From the NCBI RefSeq assembly GCF_030700245.1, contig NZ_JAUYZI010000045.1, positions 1 through 48,352 of the forward strand: DNA of 48,352 nucleotides, given 5' to 3'. The translations under genes were made by a program, and so were the position numbers. The DNA comes from Methylobacterium amylolyticum (GTDB taxonomy: Bacteria > Pseudomonadota > Alphaproteobacteria > Rhizobiales > Beijerinckiaceae). The notes beneath the pieces were generated by a model. It was not told where the DNA came from, did no database searches, and saw only the letters and a list, made by a program, of their open reading frames with translations. Within the stretch, counting starts at the first letter, position 1. Every line of letters begins with the position of its first letter. Below, in pieces: positions 41,202 to 48,352 of this stretch.

Positions 41202-41408
41202 TCAGGCCCCCAGCGGTGCGCCGATCCGGGCCCGCAACTGGAGCCGCAGATCCTCGTCGCCGCCCTGCGCGTCCAGCGCCGTCATCAGCCGCAGGAGCTG
41301 GCTCAGGGGGGTCGTCCGGCTGCGGACGGCCTCGGCGATCTGTTCGGGAAGGGATTTGTCGTACGGGACGAAGCGGGGCTCCGTGCCGGCGGTGCAGCTC
41401 TGACGCAT
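41202..41408 (-). CDS. Possible small protein
   Basis: A 68-residue frame with ATG at 41408 and an AAGGACGAG stretch before it. Contains the hydrophilic helical sequence EQIAEAVRSRTTPLSQLLRL. No homology recognised. Ends nine bases from the preceding gene on the other strand. Real coding is plausible but not certain. Confidence 0.45.
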   Translation of the reverse strand: MRQSCTAGTEPRFVPYDKSLPEQIAEAVRSRTTPLSQLLRLMTALDAQGGDEDLRLQLRARIGAPLGA

Positions 41409-41598
41409 CGGCGCGCTCGTCCTTCGAGACGTTCCAGGTTAGGCCGGCGGCTCGCTACGCCTTTCGCGCGCCCGGCGCCAGCCCCCCAGAGGTCGAGTCG
41501 GTAGCCGGCATCGCACCTTGTCGCCCTGGGGCCACAGGGCATGCGGAAACCTGGGGACAGATCTGCGCGCGCGCGGGATCCGGCCCGCTGCGGGGGCC

Positions 41599-42264
41599 TC
41601 AGCGCGCGGCGAGCGGCGAGGCGTCGAATCCGTCGAGCAGGTCCTGCGGATCGCGATAGATGGCCACGCAGCCCGCGGCCGACAGGTCGGCCTCCGGAAA
41701 CCCGCCGCAGAGCAGGCCGAGGGTGGCGAGCCCCGCCTTGCCGGCGGCCTCGGCGTCGTAGGGCGTGTCGCCCACCGCGATCATCGCGCGCCGGTCGATC
41801 CCCGAGAGCTTGGCCAGCACCGCCTGGAAGATGTCGGGATGCGGCTTCGAGCGGTCGGCGTCGTCCGAGCTGGTCGCCGCCTGGACGAGGTCGGCGATGC
41901 CCAGGATCTCCTGGTAGTGCTCCACTTCCGCGCGCTTGCCGGAGGAGGCGAGCGCGACCGTCGACCCTTGCGCCCGGATCCGCTCGAACAGCGGCCGGAC
42001 GCCGGGGAACGGCTTCACCCGCGCGAGGTAGGACCGCTTGAACAGGTCGGAGCGGTAGGCCTCGATCGTCTCGCCCTCGCGCGCGACGCGCTCGGGGGGC
42101 AGGAAGACCGGCATCAGCTCGTCGCCGCCCTTGCCGATCTGGCTCCGGACCGCGGCCGCGTCGGTCTCGACGCCGAAATGCCGGAACGCCTCGACCCAGG
42201 CCTCGGCGTGCAGGTCGACGCTGTCGAGCAGGGTCCCGTCGATATCGAAGATCACCGCCCGCAT
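41599..42264 (-). CDS. HAD-superfamily phosphatase (CbbY/phosphoglycolate type)
   Basis: A 221-residue hydrolase with all HAD motifs: DIDGTLLDS (nucleophile, residues ~7-15), the ALASSGKRAE motif II, SKPHPDIF with the catalytic Lys, and GDTPYDAEAAGKAG for the metal-binding Asp pair. An alpha-helical cap lies between motifs I and II (about 17-85). Members act on small sugar phosphates or phosphoglycolate; the substrate is not fixed by sequence. Confidence 0.92.
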   Translation of the reverse strand: MRAVIFDIDGTLLDSVDLHAEAWVEAFRHFGVETDAAAVRSQIGKGGDELMPVFLPPERVAREGETIEAYRSDLFKRSYLARVKPFPGVRPLFERIRAQGSTVALASSGKRAEVEHYQEILGIADLVQAATSSDDADRSKPHPDIFQAVLAKLSGIDRRAMIAVGDTPYDAEAAGKAGLATLGLLCGGFPEADLSAAGCVAIYRDPQDLLDGFDASPLAAR

Positions 42265-42345
42265 CGCATCCCCCGCCGCGCCCGGCCGGACAACCGCCCG
42301 CGACCCGGCCCGTTCCGCCCCCGATCCGCCCGCCCCGAACGGCGC

Positions 42346-42372
42346 GGGCCCGCCCCGATGAGGGGCGGGCCC
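42346..42372 (-). terminator. Hairpin downstream of the DUF2934 gene
   Basis: Perfect 11-bp stem (42346-42356 with 42362-42372, five-base loop) in the gap between the DUF2934 gene end and the HAD gene start. It can end the minus-strand DUF2934 transcript. No T-run follows. Confidence 0.5.
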
Positions 42373-42397
42373 GGGACGGCCATCCGAGGAGGCGGGA

Positions 42398-42778
42398 TCA
42401 GTGCAGGGCGGCGGGGGCGCGGGCCGCCTTCGCCTTGGCGGCGAGACCGGCGGCGACGGCCGCCTTCGGGGCCTTGGCGGCCTTCGGCGCGGCGGGCTTG
42501 GCCGCGGGCGCAGCGAGCTTGGCCGTGGGTTTCGCGACCGGCTTGGCGGCGGCCTTGGCCTCGCTTTTCACCTCGCTCTTCGCCTCACTCTTGGCCTCGG
42601 TCTTCGCGGCGGCCTTCTTGGCAGGCTTGGCCGGCGCGCGGACCGCCTCGGCGGCCGGGGCGGTGCGCAGCTCGGCCTCGGCGCGGATCCAGTGATCGGC
42701 GGCCCGGCCGTGGACCCGGCCCTCGCCCTCCCAGATGTAGTAGGCGCGCTCGCGCACGTGCTGTTCGCTGATCTGCAT
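42398..42778 (-). CDS. DUF2934 protein with histone H1-like Lys/Ala tail
   Basis: A 126-residue protein. Residues 1-40 (ERAYYIWEGEGRVHGRAADHW) match DUF2934, a short domain common in Hyphomicrobiales. The remainder is a Lys/Ala/Pro tail with repeated AKSEAKSEVKSEAK-like units and PAAPKAAKAPKAA, resembling histone H1-type DNA-binding tails. DNA or RNA binding is a reasonable inference but not shown. Its start is ATG at 42778. Confidence 0.75.
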   Translation of the reverse strand: MQISEQHVRERAYYIWEGEGRVHGRAADHWIRAEAELRTAPAAEAVRAPAKPAKKAAAKTEAKSEAKSEVKSEAKAAAKPVAKPTAKLAAPAAKPAAPKAAKAPKAAVAAGLAAKAKAARAPAALH

Positions 42779-42923
42779 GCGTCCGGTCTCCTGTCGGCTC
42801 CCGCCCGGACCCGAAGCGGCGGGCCGTCGGCGCGGGACCTCGCGTCGGCGCCCGCTCTCGCGACGGGGACGGTCCCGCCGGGCAGCGCTGGCGCGACGAT
42901 GGAAGCCGGTGGTTAAAGGGGGG

Positions 42924-43382
42924 TTAATCGCCCCGGATGCCGAGGATGCGCCGGCCTTCGGCGAGCAGCACCGCGTGCCGCTCCGCCGCCGGGCCGGCCT
43001 CGGGCGCCTCCCGTCCGGCCCGGGCGACGCGCGCGCGGAACCGGCGCCGGTCGAGACCGAACCAGCGCAGGCTCGCGGCCGCGGCGGCGATCACCTGACG
43101 GGCGGCGACGTAGCGCTCCTGGGATCGGGCCAGATCCTCGGCGAGGGCCGCGCGCTCGGCCCGGACCCGCGCGAGGTCCGGCGCGGCCGCCGCGTCCGGC
43201 CGCAGCCGATCGACCTCCGCGGCCAGCGCGTCGGCCCGCGCCCGCTCGGCCTCAAGCGCGTCGGTCAGCGCCCGTTCCGTCTCCCAAGCGCGCTCGTACT
43301 GGTGCGTGCGGAGCGCGAGCAGCACCCGCAGCTCGGCGGCATCCGCCCGCGCCGCCGCCAGTGCCGTCTCCGTCTCGTCCAC
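42924..43382 (-). CDS. Coiled-coil protein
   Basis: A protein of about 152 residues, almost all one long helix with heptad character (AARADAAELRVLLALRTHQY, then ALEAERARADALAAEV and LARSQERYVAARQV). Ends in a basic region with WFGLDRRRFRARVARAG. The GTG at 43382 is the likeliest start, as the frame upstream has no helix pattern, but the ribosome site is weak. No function seen. Confidence 0.5.
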   Translation of the reverse strand: MDETETALAAARADAAELRVLLALRTHQYERAWETERALTDALEAERARADALAAEVDRLRPDAAAAPDLARVRAERAALAEDLARSQERYVAARQVIAAAAASLRWFGLDRRRFRARVARAGREAPEAGPAAERHAVLLAEGRRILGIRGD

Positions 43383-43566
43383 CGCCTGAACCCCGCACGC
43401 TGCTCGCGCACCTCCTGAAGCGGGCGGCCGCGAATGTCCACCGCGGCCCCGGACGCCGCCGGTTGAGAAAATCCGCCCGCCGGTCCACATGATGGGGCCA
43501 CGCGCCGCCCGGCGCGCCCGAAAAGATCCCCGCCGGCCTTGACCCGGCGCAGCGGAGTTTTTCCCG

Positions 43567-44133
43567 ATGTTCATCCAGACCGAAGCCACGCCGAACCCGG
43601 CGACCCTCAAGTTCCTCCCCGGCCGGGTGGTGCTGCCGGAATCGACCTTCGAGGCCCGCGACGCCGAGGCCGCCGCCCGCTCGCCGCTCGCCGCCGCCCT
43701 GTTCGCGGTGCCCGGCGTGTCGGGCGTCTATTTCGGGCACGACTTCATCTCCGTGACCAAGGCGGAGGATGGCTCCAAGTGGCCGCAGGTGAAGCCCGCC
43801 GTGCTCGGCGCGATCATGGAGCATTTCCAGTCCGGCGCGCCGGTGATGGGCGCGGGCGCCGCCGACCACGCCGAGGCGGAGGAGGAGTTCTACGACGCGG
43901 CCGACCACGACACGGTGGTGACGATCAAGGACCTGCTGGAGACGCGCGTCCGCCCGGCGGTGGCCGGCGACGGCGGCGACATCACCTTCCGCGGCTACAA
44001 GGAGGGCGTGGTCTACCTGGAGATGAAGGGCGCCTGCTCCGGCTGCCCCTCCTCCACCGCCACCCTGCGCCACGGCGTGCAGAACCTGTTCCGCCACTTC
44101 CTGCCGGAGATCCGCGAGGTCCAGGCGATCTGA
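43567..44133 (+). CDS. NifU/Nfu-type iron-sulfur scaffold
   Basis: A 188-residue protein. An N-terminal Nfu domain (MFIQTEATPNPATLKFLPG, to about residue 85) is followed by the NifU C-terminal domain with the cluster-binding CxxC in GACSGCPSSTATLRHGVQ. It carries Fe-S clusters to apoproteins, together with the A-type protein ErpA in this window. At 188 residues it has the form common in alphaproteobacteria and mitochondria. Confidence 0.95.
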   Translation: MFIQTEATPNPATLKFLPGRVVLPESTFEARDAEAAARSPLAAALFAVPGVSGVYFGHDFISVTKAEDGSKWPQVKPAVLGAIMEHFQSGAPVMGAGAADHAEAEEEFYDAADHDTVVTIKDLLETRVRPAVAGDGGDITFRGYKEGVVYLEMKGACSGCPSSTATLRHGVQNLFRHFLPEIREVQAI

Positions 44134-44141
44134 TCCGGGGC

Positions 44142-44183
44142 GGCGCAAGTCGGTCGGCGCAATTCGGTCGGCGCAAGCCGGCA
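44142..44183 (+). repeat. 14-bp tandem triplicate
   Basis: Three successive 14-base units starting GGCGCAA (44142, 44156, 44170), the first two differing at one base and the third more diverged. It lies just after the nfu gene and before its terminator. Confidence 0.7.
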
Positions 44184-44208
44184 ACACCCTGCGGACAACG
44201 CGCCCGCC

Positions 44209-44241
44209 ACGGCCGCCCCGCGCTGACGGGGCGGCCGTTTT
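44209..44241 (+). terminator. Strong intrinsic terminator after nfu
   Basis: Perfect 12-bp stem (44209-44220 with 44227-44238, six-base loop) ending in TTTT (44238-44241). It lies 75 bases after the nfu stop and before tsaB, the clearest terminator in the window. Confidence 0.85.
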
Positions 44242-44317
44242 GCAGTAACGCTTCGGGTCCGCGCCCCGGTGCGCGGGAGGAGGCGGCGGCCGGCGCGACC
44301 GGCATTCGGGAGTGGGC

Positions 44318-44998
44318 GTGCGGATCCTGGCCATCGACACCGCGCTGGACGTCTGCGCCGCCTGCGTGCTGGCGGAGGGCGACGACGCGCCGCTCGCCGC
44401 GGAATCGCTGCCGATGAGCCGCGGCCACGCCGAGGCGCTGTTGCCGCTGATCGAGCGGGTGCTCGCCCGGGTCGAGGGCGGCTTCGACGGGCTCGACCGG
44501 ATCGCCGTCACCGTCGGACCCGGCAGCTACACCGGCCTGCGGGTCGGCCTCTCCGCCGCCCGCGCCATCGGGCTCGCCACGGGGCGGCCGGTGGTGGGCG
44601 TCGGGACCCTGTCCGCCCTGCTCGCTCCGCTGCTCTCCGAATCCGGCCCCGGCACCATCGCCGCGGCGGTCGATGCCCGGCACGGGGCGGTCTACGTCCA
44701 GGCGCTGTCGCCCGGCACCGGCGAGGGCCTCGCCCCGGCCCACCTGCCGCTGGAGGAGGCGGCCGCACGGCTGCCGGCCGGCCCGGTGACGCTCGCCGGG
44801 TCCGGCGCGCCGCTGCTCGCCGCCGCCCTCGAAGTCCGCGGCGTCCAGGCCCGGATCGCGGGTGCGGAGGCCGCCGACATCGCGGCGGTCGCGCAGCTCG
44901 GCCTCGTCGCCGACCCGGCCCAGGCCCTGCCCCGGCCGATGTACCTGCGCGGCCCCGACGCCCGCCCCCAGGATCACGCGAGGCTCGCCCGGCGATGA
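44318..44998 (+). CDS. tsaB: tRNA t6A biosynthesis protein TsaB
   Basis: A 226-residue ASKHA-fold protein that forms the TsaB-TsaD-TsaE complex making t6A37 in tRNAs. Signs: RILAIDTALDVCAACVL, GHAEALLPLIERVL, and VTVGPGSYTGLRVGLSAARAIG (about residues 68-90), the core family motif. I take the GTG at 44318, five bases after a GGGAG site; a GTG at 44312 overlaps that site. Its stop overlaps rimI (ATGA). The tsaB-rimI order is conserved in bacteria. Confidence 0.93.
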   Translation: MRILAIDTALDVCAACVLAEGDDAPLAAESLPMSRGHAEALLPLIERVLARVEGGFDGLDRIAVTVGPGSYTGLRVGLSAARAIGLATGRPVVGVGTLSALLAPLLSESGPGTIAAAVDARHGAVYVQALSPGTGEGLAPAHLPLEEAAARLPAGPVTLAGSGAPLLAAALEVRGVQARIAGAEAADIAAVAQLGLVADPAQALPRPMYLRGPDARPQDHARLARR

Positions 44999-45513
44999 CC
45001 CGTCCGGCCTTCCCCTTCTGGCCGCTCGACTGGTGGACCGCGTGGTGGGACGCGTTCACCCCGCCGCCGCACGTGCTGCCGCTGACCGATGCCGGGCAGG
45101 CCCCGGCGCTCGCCCGCCTGCACGCCACCGCCTTCGCCCGCCCCTGGGACGCGCACGAGTTCGAGCGCATGCTGTGCGAGCGCGCGACGCTGGCCCACGG
45201 CCTGTGGCGGGCGGGGGTGCTCCAGGGCTTCGTGCTGTCGCGGCTCGCCGCGGACGAGGCGGAAATCCTCACCGTCGTGCTGGCCCCGGCGCTGCGCGGC
45301 GGCGGCCACAGCCGGATGCTGCTGCGCGAGCACCTGAGCCGGCTGGCGCGAGCCGGCATCGCCCGGGTCCACCTGGAGGTCGACGAGGGCAACGCCCCGG
45401 CCCTGAAGCTCTACGCCCGGCACGGGTTCCGCAAGATCGGCGAGCGCACCGGTTACTACCTCAAGGCCGACGGCAGCCGGGCGACCGCGCTGACCATGTC
45501 GGCCGACCTGTGA
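44995..45513 (+). CDS. rimI: Ribosomal protein bS18 alanine N-acetyltransferase
   Basis: A 172-residue GNAT enzyme that acetylates the N-terminus of ribosomal protein S18. Signs: HATAFARPWDAHEFERML, the acetyl-CoA strand AEILTVVLAPALRGGGHSRML, and LEVDEGNAPALKLYARHGF. It carries a Trp-rich extra N-terminal stretch (FPFWPLDWWTAWWDAF), longer than typical RimI of about 150 residues. Four bases after its stop, the plsC gene begins. Confidence 0.9.
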   Translation: MTRPAFPFWPLDWWTAWWDAFTPPPHVLPLTDAGQAPALARLHATAFARPWDAHEFERMLCERATLAHGLWRAGVLQGFVLSRLAADEAEILTVVLAPALRGGGHSRMLLREHLSRLARAGIARVHLEVDEGNAPALKLYARHGFRKIGERTGYYLKADGSRATALTMSADL

Positions 45514-45517
45514 CCGC

Positions 45518-46393
45518 GTGAGCCGGGCCGGCCTCGCCCTGCGCGTCGGGGCGCTCGCCCTCGCCTTCGCGGTGCTGGCGCCGCCGCACTGGTTCGCCCT
45601 CCGGGTGCTGGGGCGGCGCTCGCCCTGGCCGCCGGTCCTGTTCCACCGGGCCTTCCTGCGCCTGTTCTCCGTGCGGGTGACGCAGAGCGGCACGCCGCCG
45701 GAGCCCGGCGAGGCGGCCCTGGTGCTGGCCAACCACGTCTCCTGGCTCGACATCGCGGCGATCGGCGCGCTGCGGCCGCTCTCCTTCGTGGCGAAGTCCG
45801 AGATCGCCGGCTGGCCGGTGATCGGCGGGCTCGCGGGGCTGCAACGCACCCTCTACATCGACCGGCAGCGCCGCGGCGCCACCGCGGCGGTCAGCACGGC
45901 GATGGGCCACCGGCTGGCCGAGGGCGAGTTGATCGTGCTGTTCGCCGAGGGCACGACCGGCGACGGCACGCGCCTGCTGCCATTCCGCTCCTCCCTCGTG
46001 GGCGCCGCCCGCGCCGCGCTCCAGGCGGAGGCGGGCCGCGGCCGGGTGCGGCTGCAACCGCTGGCGATCACCTATCCCCGCCGCAACGGCCTGCCGGTGG
46101 CCCGCTCCGAGCGGGCCGAGATCGCGTGGTACGGCGACATGGAGCTCGCGCCCCACCTCGCCGCCTTCGTCGACGGCGGTCCGATCGACGTGCACGTGGT
46201 CTGGGGCGCGCCGATCGCCTTCGAGGCGGGCAGCGACCGGAAGGTGGCGGCCGCCGCCGCCGAGGCGGAGGTGCGCCGGGCGATCCAGGGGATCGTCACC
46301 GGCCGCCCGGCCCCGCAGGTGGCGCCCGTCCCCCGGCCGCGCCCCGCGCCGGAGGGCCTCGGCCTCGGGGGGCCGGACGTGGCGCCGGTCTGA
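45518..46393 (+). CDS. plsC: 1-acyl-glycerol-3-phosphate acyltransferase (PlsC type)
   Basis: A 291-residue membrane-associated acyltransferase of phospholipid synthesis. The catalytic HX4D is in NHVSWLD (about residue 72) and the FAEGTTGDG motif follows near 145; the N-terminal hydrophobic segment (LALRVGALALAFAVLAPP) anchors it. The GTG at 45518 starts just after rimI. It could also be an ornithine-lipid acyltransferase (OlsA), which shares the motifs. Confidence 0.88.
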   Translation: MSRAGLALRVGALALAFAVLAPPHWFALRVLGRRSPWPPVLFHRAFLRLFSVRVTQSGTPPEPGEAALVLANHVSWLDIAAIGALRPLSFVAKSEIAGWPVIGGLAGLQRTLYIDRQRRGATAAVSTAMGHRLAEGELIVLFAEGTTGDGTRLLPFRSSLVGAARAALQAEAGRGRVRLQPLAITYPRRNGLPVARSERAEIAWYGDMELAPHLAAFVDGGPIDVHVVWGAPIAFEAGSDRKVAAAAAEAEVRRAIQGIVTGRPAPQVAPVPRPRPAPEGLGLGGPDVAPV

Positions 46394-46406
46394 GGACGGA
46401 TCCGGC

Positions 46407-46862
46407 TCAGCGGGACGGCGCAGCCGGGTCGCAGGCGCCGGTGCGCCGCCCCGCCTGCACCTCGGTCATCGTCATGTTCTTGCCGCCCATCTGCATGACG
46501 ATGCGGCCGTCGAACCCGTCCGGCCGCAGGGTGTAGTGCGCCTTCGCCCGCGCCGCGTTGCGCCCCTCGCAGGCGATGTCGAAGGCGAGCTGCCCCGCAT
46601 CCGCGTAGACGTTCCGCACCGGGCACCCGACCAGCGGATTGTTGGCGCTCAGCACCGCGAAGCCGTGATTGTCCGCCCCCGCCTCGGACGACAGGCAGAC
46701 CCGCGCGTCCGTCCGGTACGGCCGGGTTTCGAGATGGGGGAGTTCGACGCGCACCGCGACGGCGTAGGCGCCGCTGCGCAGGACGATCGGCTCGCCAGCG
46801 GCGGGGGCCGCACACAGGAGCGCGGCGAGACACGCCGCCCGCGACGTCCACGCCGTCCGCAT
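46407..46862 (-). CDS. Secreted DUF3617-like protein
   Basis: A 151-residue protein with a signal peptide (MRTAWTSRAACLAALLCAAPAAG). The body shows a four-cysteine periplasmic fold resembling DUF3617 (ARVCLSSEAG, GCPVRNVYADAG, AFDIACEGRNAARAKAHYT). A GGGAGGG site precedes the ATG at 46862. Function unknown. Confidence 0.65.
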   Translation of the reverse strand: MRTAWTSRAACLAALLCAAPAAGEPIVLRSGAYAVAVRVELPHLETRPYRTDARVCLSSEAGADNHGFAVLSANNPLVGCPVRNVYADAGQLAFDIACEGRNAARAKAHYTLRPDGFDGRIVMQMGGKNMTMTEVQAGRRTGACDPAAPSR

Positions 46863-47043
46863 GCAAGGCCCTCCCCGTCCGGGCGATAAGGACCACGTCT
46901 CCGGCGCTGCGGCGACCCGGTTCTTGCTCCGAAAACCCTGCGCCGAAAACCGTCCAGGGCATGGGGCCGGGCGGACCCTCGCGACCCACACCGCAGGCAT
47001 GTCATTGCTTCCGTCTGAACCGTTCGGTGATCCGGCCCCGCGC

Positions 47044-47073
47044 CGTCATCGCGAGCCGCAGGCGAAGCGATCT
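47044..47073. repeat. REP-like repeat fragment next to the IS110 element
   Basis: CGTCATCGCGAGCCGCAGGC then GAAGCGATCT, a variant of the CGTCAT-GCGAGC-GAAGC dispersed palindrome common in methylobacterial intergenic DNA. It ends 13 bases before the transposase stop codon, so the element may have inserted into it. Only one arm can be seen. Confidence 0.5.
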
Positions 47074-47086
47074 ACCGTGTCTCGGG

Positions 47087-48130
47087 TCAAGCGGGTTTGA
47101 AGGGCTTTCCGGCTCGGATCATCGCGTTGAGGACGGTGACGAGCTTCCGCAGGACGGCGATGAGGGCGAGCTTGTGGGGTTTGCCGTCGGCGCGCAGGCG
47201 GTCGTAGACGGCCGTGAAGGTGGGGTTGTGGCGGCTTGCGGTCAGCGCTGCCATGAACAGCACGTCGCGCAGGGGCTTGCGGCCGCCGGCGATGGCGGCG
47301 GCGCGCAGGGCCGAGCCGCTGTGGCGGGTGATGGGGGCGACGCCCACGAGGGCGGCGACGGTGCGGCGGTTGAGGGTGCCGATCTCGGGCAGCCAGGCGA
47401 GGACGGCCTGACAGGCGCGCGGGCCGACGCCCTTGCACGAGCGCAGCAGGGCGGCCTTGCGGGCGAGGTCGGCGTCGGCGGCGATGGCGGCGTCGAGGGC
47501 TTGGGTCATCGCGGCGATCTGCGCCTCGATCACGGCGAGGCAGGCCGCGATCGAGGCGCGCACGGCCGGGCTCTCGGCGCGCTCGGCCCGGCAGCGCTCG
47601 GCGTGGCGCTGGTCCTTGAGCTGGGTGAGGCGGGCCATCAGCTCGGCCAGGGCGCGCTGGGCCGGGCTGGGCGGGGGCACGGCGGCCTCGTCTGCGGTGA
47701 AGGCGGCCAGCCCCGCCAGGACGGCGGCGTCGATCCGGTCGGTCTTGGCCAGCCGGCCCGTGGCGCGGGCGAACGCGCGGGCGCGGTTGGGGTGGAGGCG
47801 GCGGATCGGCAGACCGAGGCTCTGGGCGGCGGCCAGCAGCGGGCGCTCGTAGCCGCCGGTGGGCTCGTAGGCGAGGGCGGCGCAGGCGGCGGGCGCCCAG
47901 GGGCCGGCGAACGCCGCCGCCAGGGCCTCGGGGGTGTTGGCGGTGCGCAGGCTGCGGCCGGTGGTGTCGGCGAGATCGACCCAGGCCTTGGACACGTCGG
48001 CGCCGACGAAGCGGGCCGCAGGCGAGGGAGCGGGGGACGGAGCAGGCGGCGTGGGGAAGGGCGTGGGGAAGGGCGTGGCGGGGGACGTTCCGGCGCGGGA
48101 CGTTGCGCTGGGCTGGACGGAGGCTACCAT
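47087..48130 (-). CDS. IS110-family transposase (DEDD recombinase)
   Basis: A 347-residue recombinase. The RuvC-like DEDD domain shows GADVSKAWVDLAD, YEPTGGYERPLL and KTDRIDAAVLAGL, with the expected four acidic residues. The C-terminal Tnp20 domain has LLRSCKGVGPRACQAVLAWL and VGVAPITRHSGSALRA with the catalytic Ser. The ATG at 48130 has an AAAGGTC site before it. The first ~40 residues are Pro/Ser/Thr-rich (TPFPTPFPTPPAP), an extension not usual in the family. Full length, so probably active. Confidence 0.93.
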   Translation of the reverse strand: MVASVQPSATSRAGTSPATPFPTPFPTPPAPSPAPSPAARFVGADVSKAWVDLADTTGRSLRTANTPEALAAAFAGPWAPAACAALAYEPTGGYERPLLAAAQSLGLPIRRLHPNRARAFARATGRLAKTDRIDAAVLAGLAAFTADEAAVPPPSPAQRALAELMARLTQLKDQRHAERCRAERAESPAVRASIAACLAVIEAQIAAMTQALDAAIAADADLARKAALLRSCKGVGPRACQAVLAWLPEIGTLNRRTVAALVGVAPITRHSGSALRAAAIAGGRKPLRDVLFMAALTASRHNPTFTAVYDRLRADGKPHKLALIAVLRKLVTVLNAMIRAGKPFKPA

Positions 48131-48139
48131 GGCGAGACC

Positions 48140-48316
48140 TTTCGCGAGAGAGGCGAGGTCCTCTGGCACCGGATCGTAGGCTCGGGCTGCTCCCGCTCTA
48201 CCGTTCGTGCTCAAGACCGCGGAGGGACGGCCGGCGGATCCAGATTGCTTGCGACCTCGCGGTCCACCCAGGAGCGATCTCGCCGGCCGCCCTCCATCAT
48301 CGGTCCGACCGGTCAA
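48140..48316 (-). ncRNA. Candidate bridge RNA of the IS110 element
   Basis: In the IS110 group, the non-coding end before the recombinase gene encodes a guide (bridge) RNA. Here the 180 bases before the start codon hold a 15-bp stem (48221-48236 with 48281-48295, one bulged base at 48227) around a 44-base region that could hold a target or donor loop. The transcript would run with the transposase. Loop pairing with target DNA cannot be tested in this window. Confidence 0.45.
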
Positions 48317-48352
48317 CCGGCAAACCGATGGAGATGACGTACGACCCAGGGC

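Larger units (their letters stand above)
47074..48316 (-). mobile_element. IS110-family insertion sequence
   Basis: Includes the transposase gene and a structured leader up to about 48316. IS110 elements lack long terminal inverted repeats, so the true ends cannot be fixed by eye; these limits are approximate. The window ends at 48352, so the left flank is not fully seen. No target-site duplication was found, as expected for this family. Confidence 0.7.

Noticed and set aside
41409..41598. Replication origin or DnaA boxes near a TGGGGACAG sequence
   Set aside because: Only one weak match and no AT-rich unwinding region.
1..48352. tRNA or rRNA genes
   Set aside because: I saw no cloverleaf with a CCA-type end and no rRNA-like sequence, although a computer search for tRNAs would be the proper test.

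Overview
The window looks like chromosomal DNA of a Methylobacterium/Methylorubrum-type alphaproteobacterium (Hyphomicrobiales). Reasons: very high G+C almost throughout, a strong third-position G/C bias that opens long false frames on the opposite strand, an argS-SPOR-nagZ-tatABC cluster, RibB with a decayed GTP-cyclohydrolase tail, and hairpin-rich dispersed repeats between genes. The genus is an inference from gene content; no rRNA or tRNA gene was seen.

Layout. (1) 1-5430, minus strand: ribB, aroC, a secreted LprI/DUF3298-type protein, a stand-alone McrB-N-like domain protein and anmK. (2) 5508-7099: a two-gene ATPase plus small Toprim-like cassette, clearly lower in G+C than its surroundings, set between anmK and tyrS; this is the best candidate for an undescribed (defence-like) system. 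(3) 7266-15694: tyrS, a Gly/Tyr-rich exported protein, argS, a SPOR protein, nagZ and tatABC. (4) 15769-16720: an AbiEii-type nucleotidyltransferase toxin with an unusual small partner. (5) 16860-24025: dgt and erpA (divergent), a large secreted protein of unknown function, an ABC importer, a pterin-4a-carbinolamine dehydratase and a small secreted protein. (6) 24138-27112: xseA, a decayed hicA fragment fused end-to-start with an intact hicB, and a GNAT enzyme. (7) 27245-31397: an alpha/beta-hydrolase fused to a gluconate-dehydrogenase subunit-3-like domain, its GMC/Fe-S partner, and a lone TRAP binding protein. (8) 31486-35168: a TSUP exporter, a GNAT enzyme and a PaiB-like protein in one operon, divergent from a MocR regulator, with a palindrome between them. 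(9) 35143-39351: a zinc-ribbon membrane protein, a glycosyltransferase-like protein, a Pit phosphate transporter and a one-domain TOBE/Mop protein. (10) 39352-41408: a 690-base gene-free stretch with a dispersed palindrome and two overlapping hairpins, then small proteins. (11) 41599-46862: HAD phosphatase, DUF2934/lysine-alanine protein, coiled-coil protein, NifU-type protein, tsaB-rimI-plsC, DUF3617 protein. (12) 47087 to the right edge: an IS110-family element with a structured leader that may be its bridge RNA.

How the genes work together. Most are housekeeping: riboflavin and chorismate synthesis, wall recycling (AnmK and NagZ), aminoacylation, Tat export, iron-sulfur assembly (ErpA and the Nfu-type protein), nucleotide control (Dgt, ExoVII), and t6A formation with ribosomal-protein acetylation. 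On top lie accessory pieces that interrupt or adjoin the conserved blocks: the ATPase/Toprim cassette, the AbiE-like pair, the hicA remnant with hicB, and the IS110 element.
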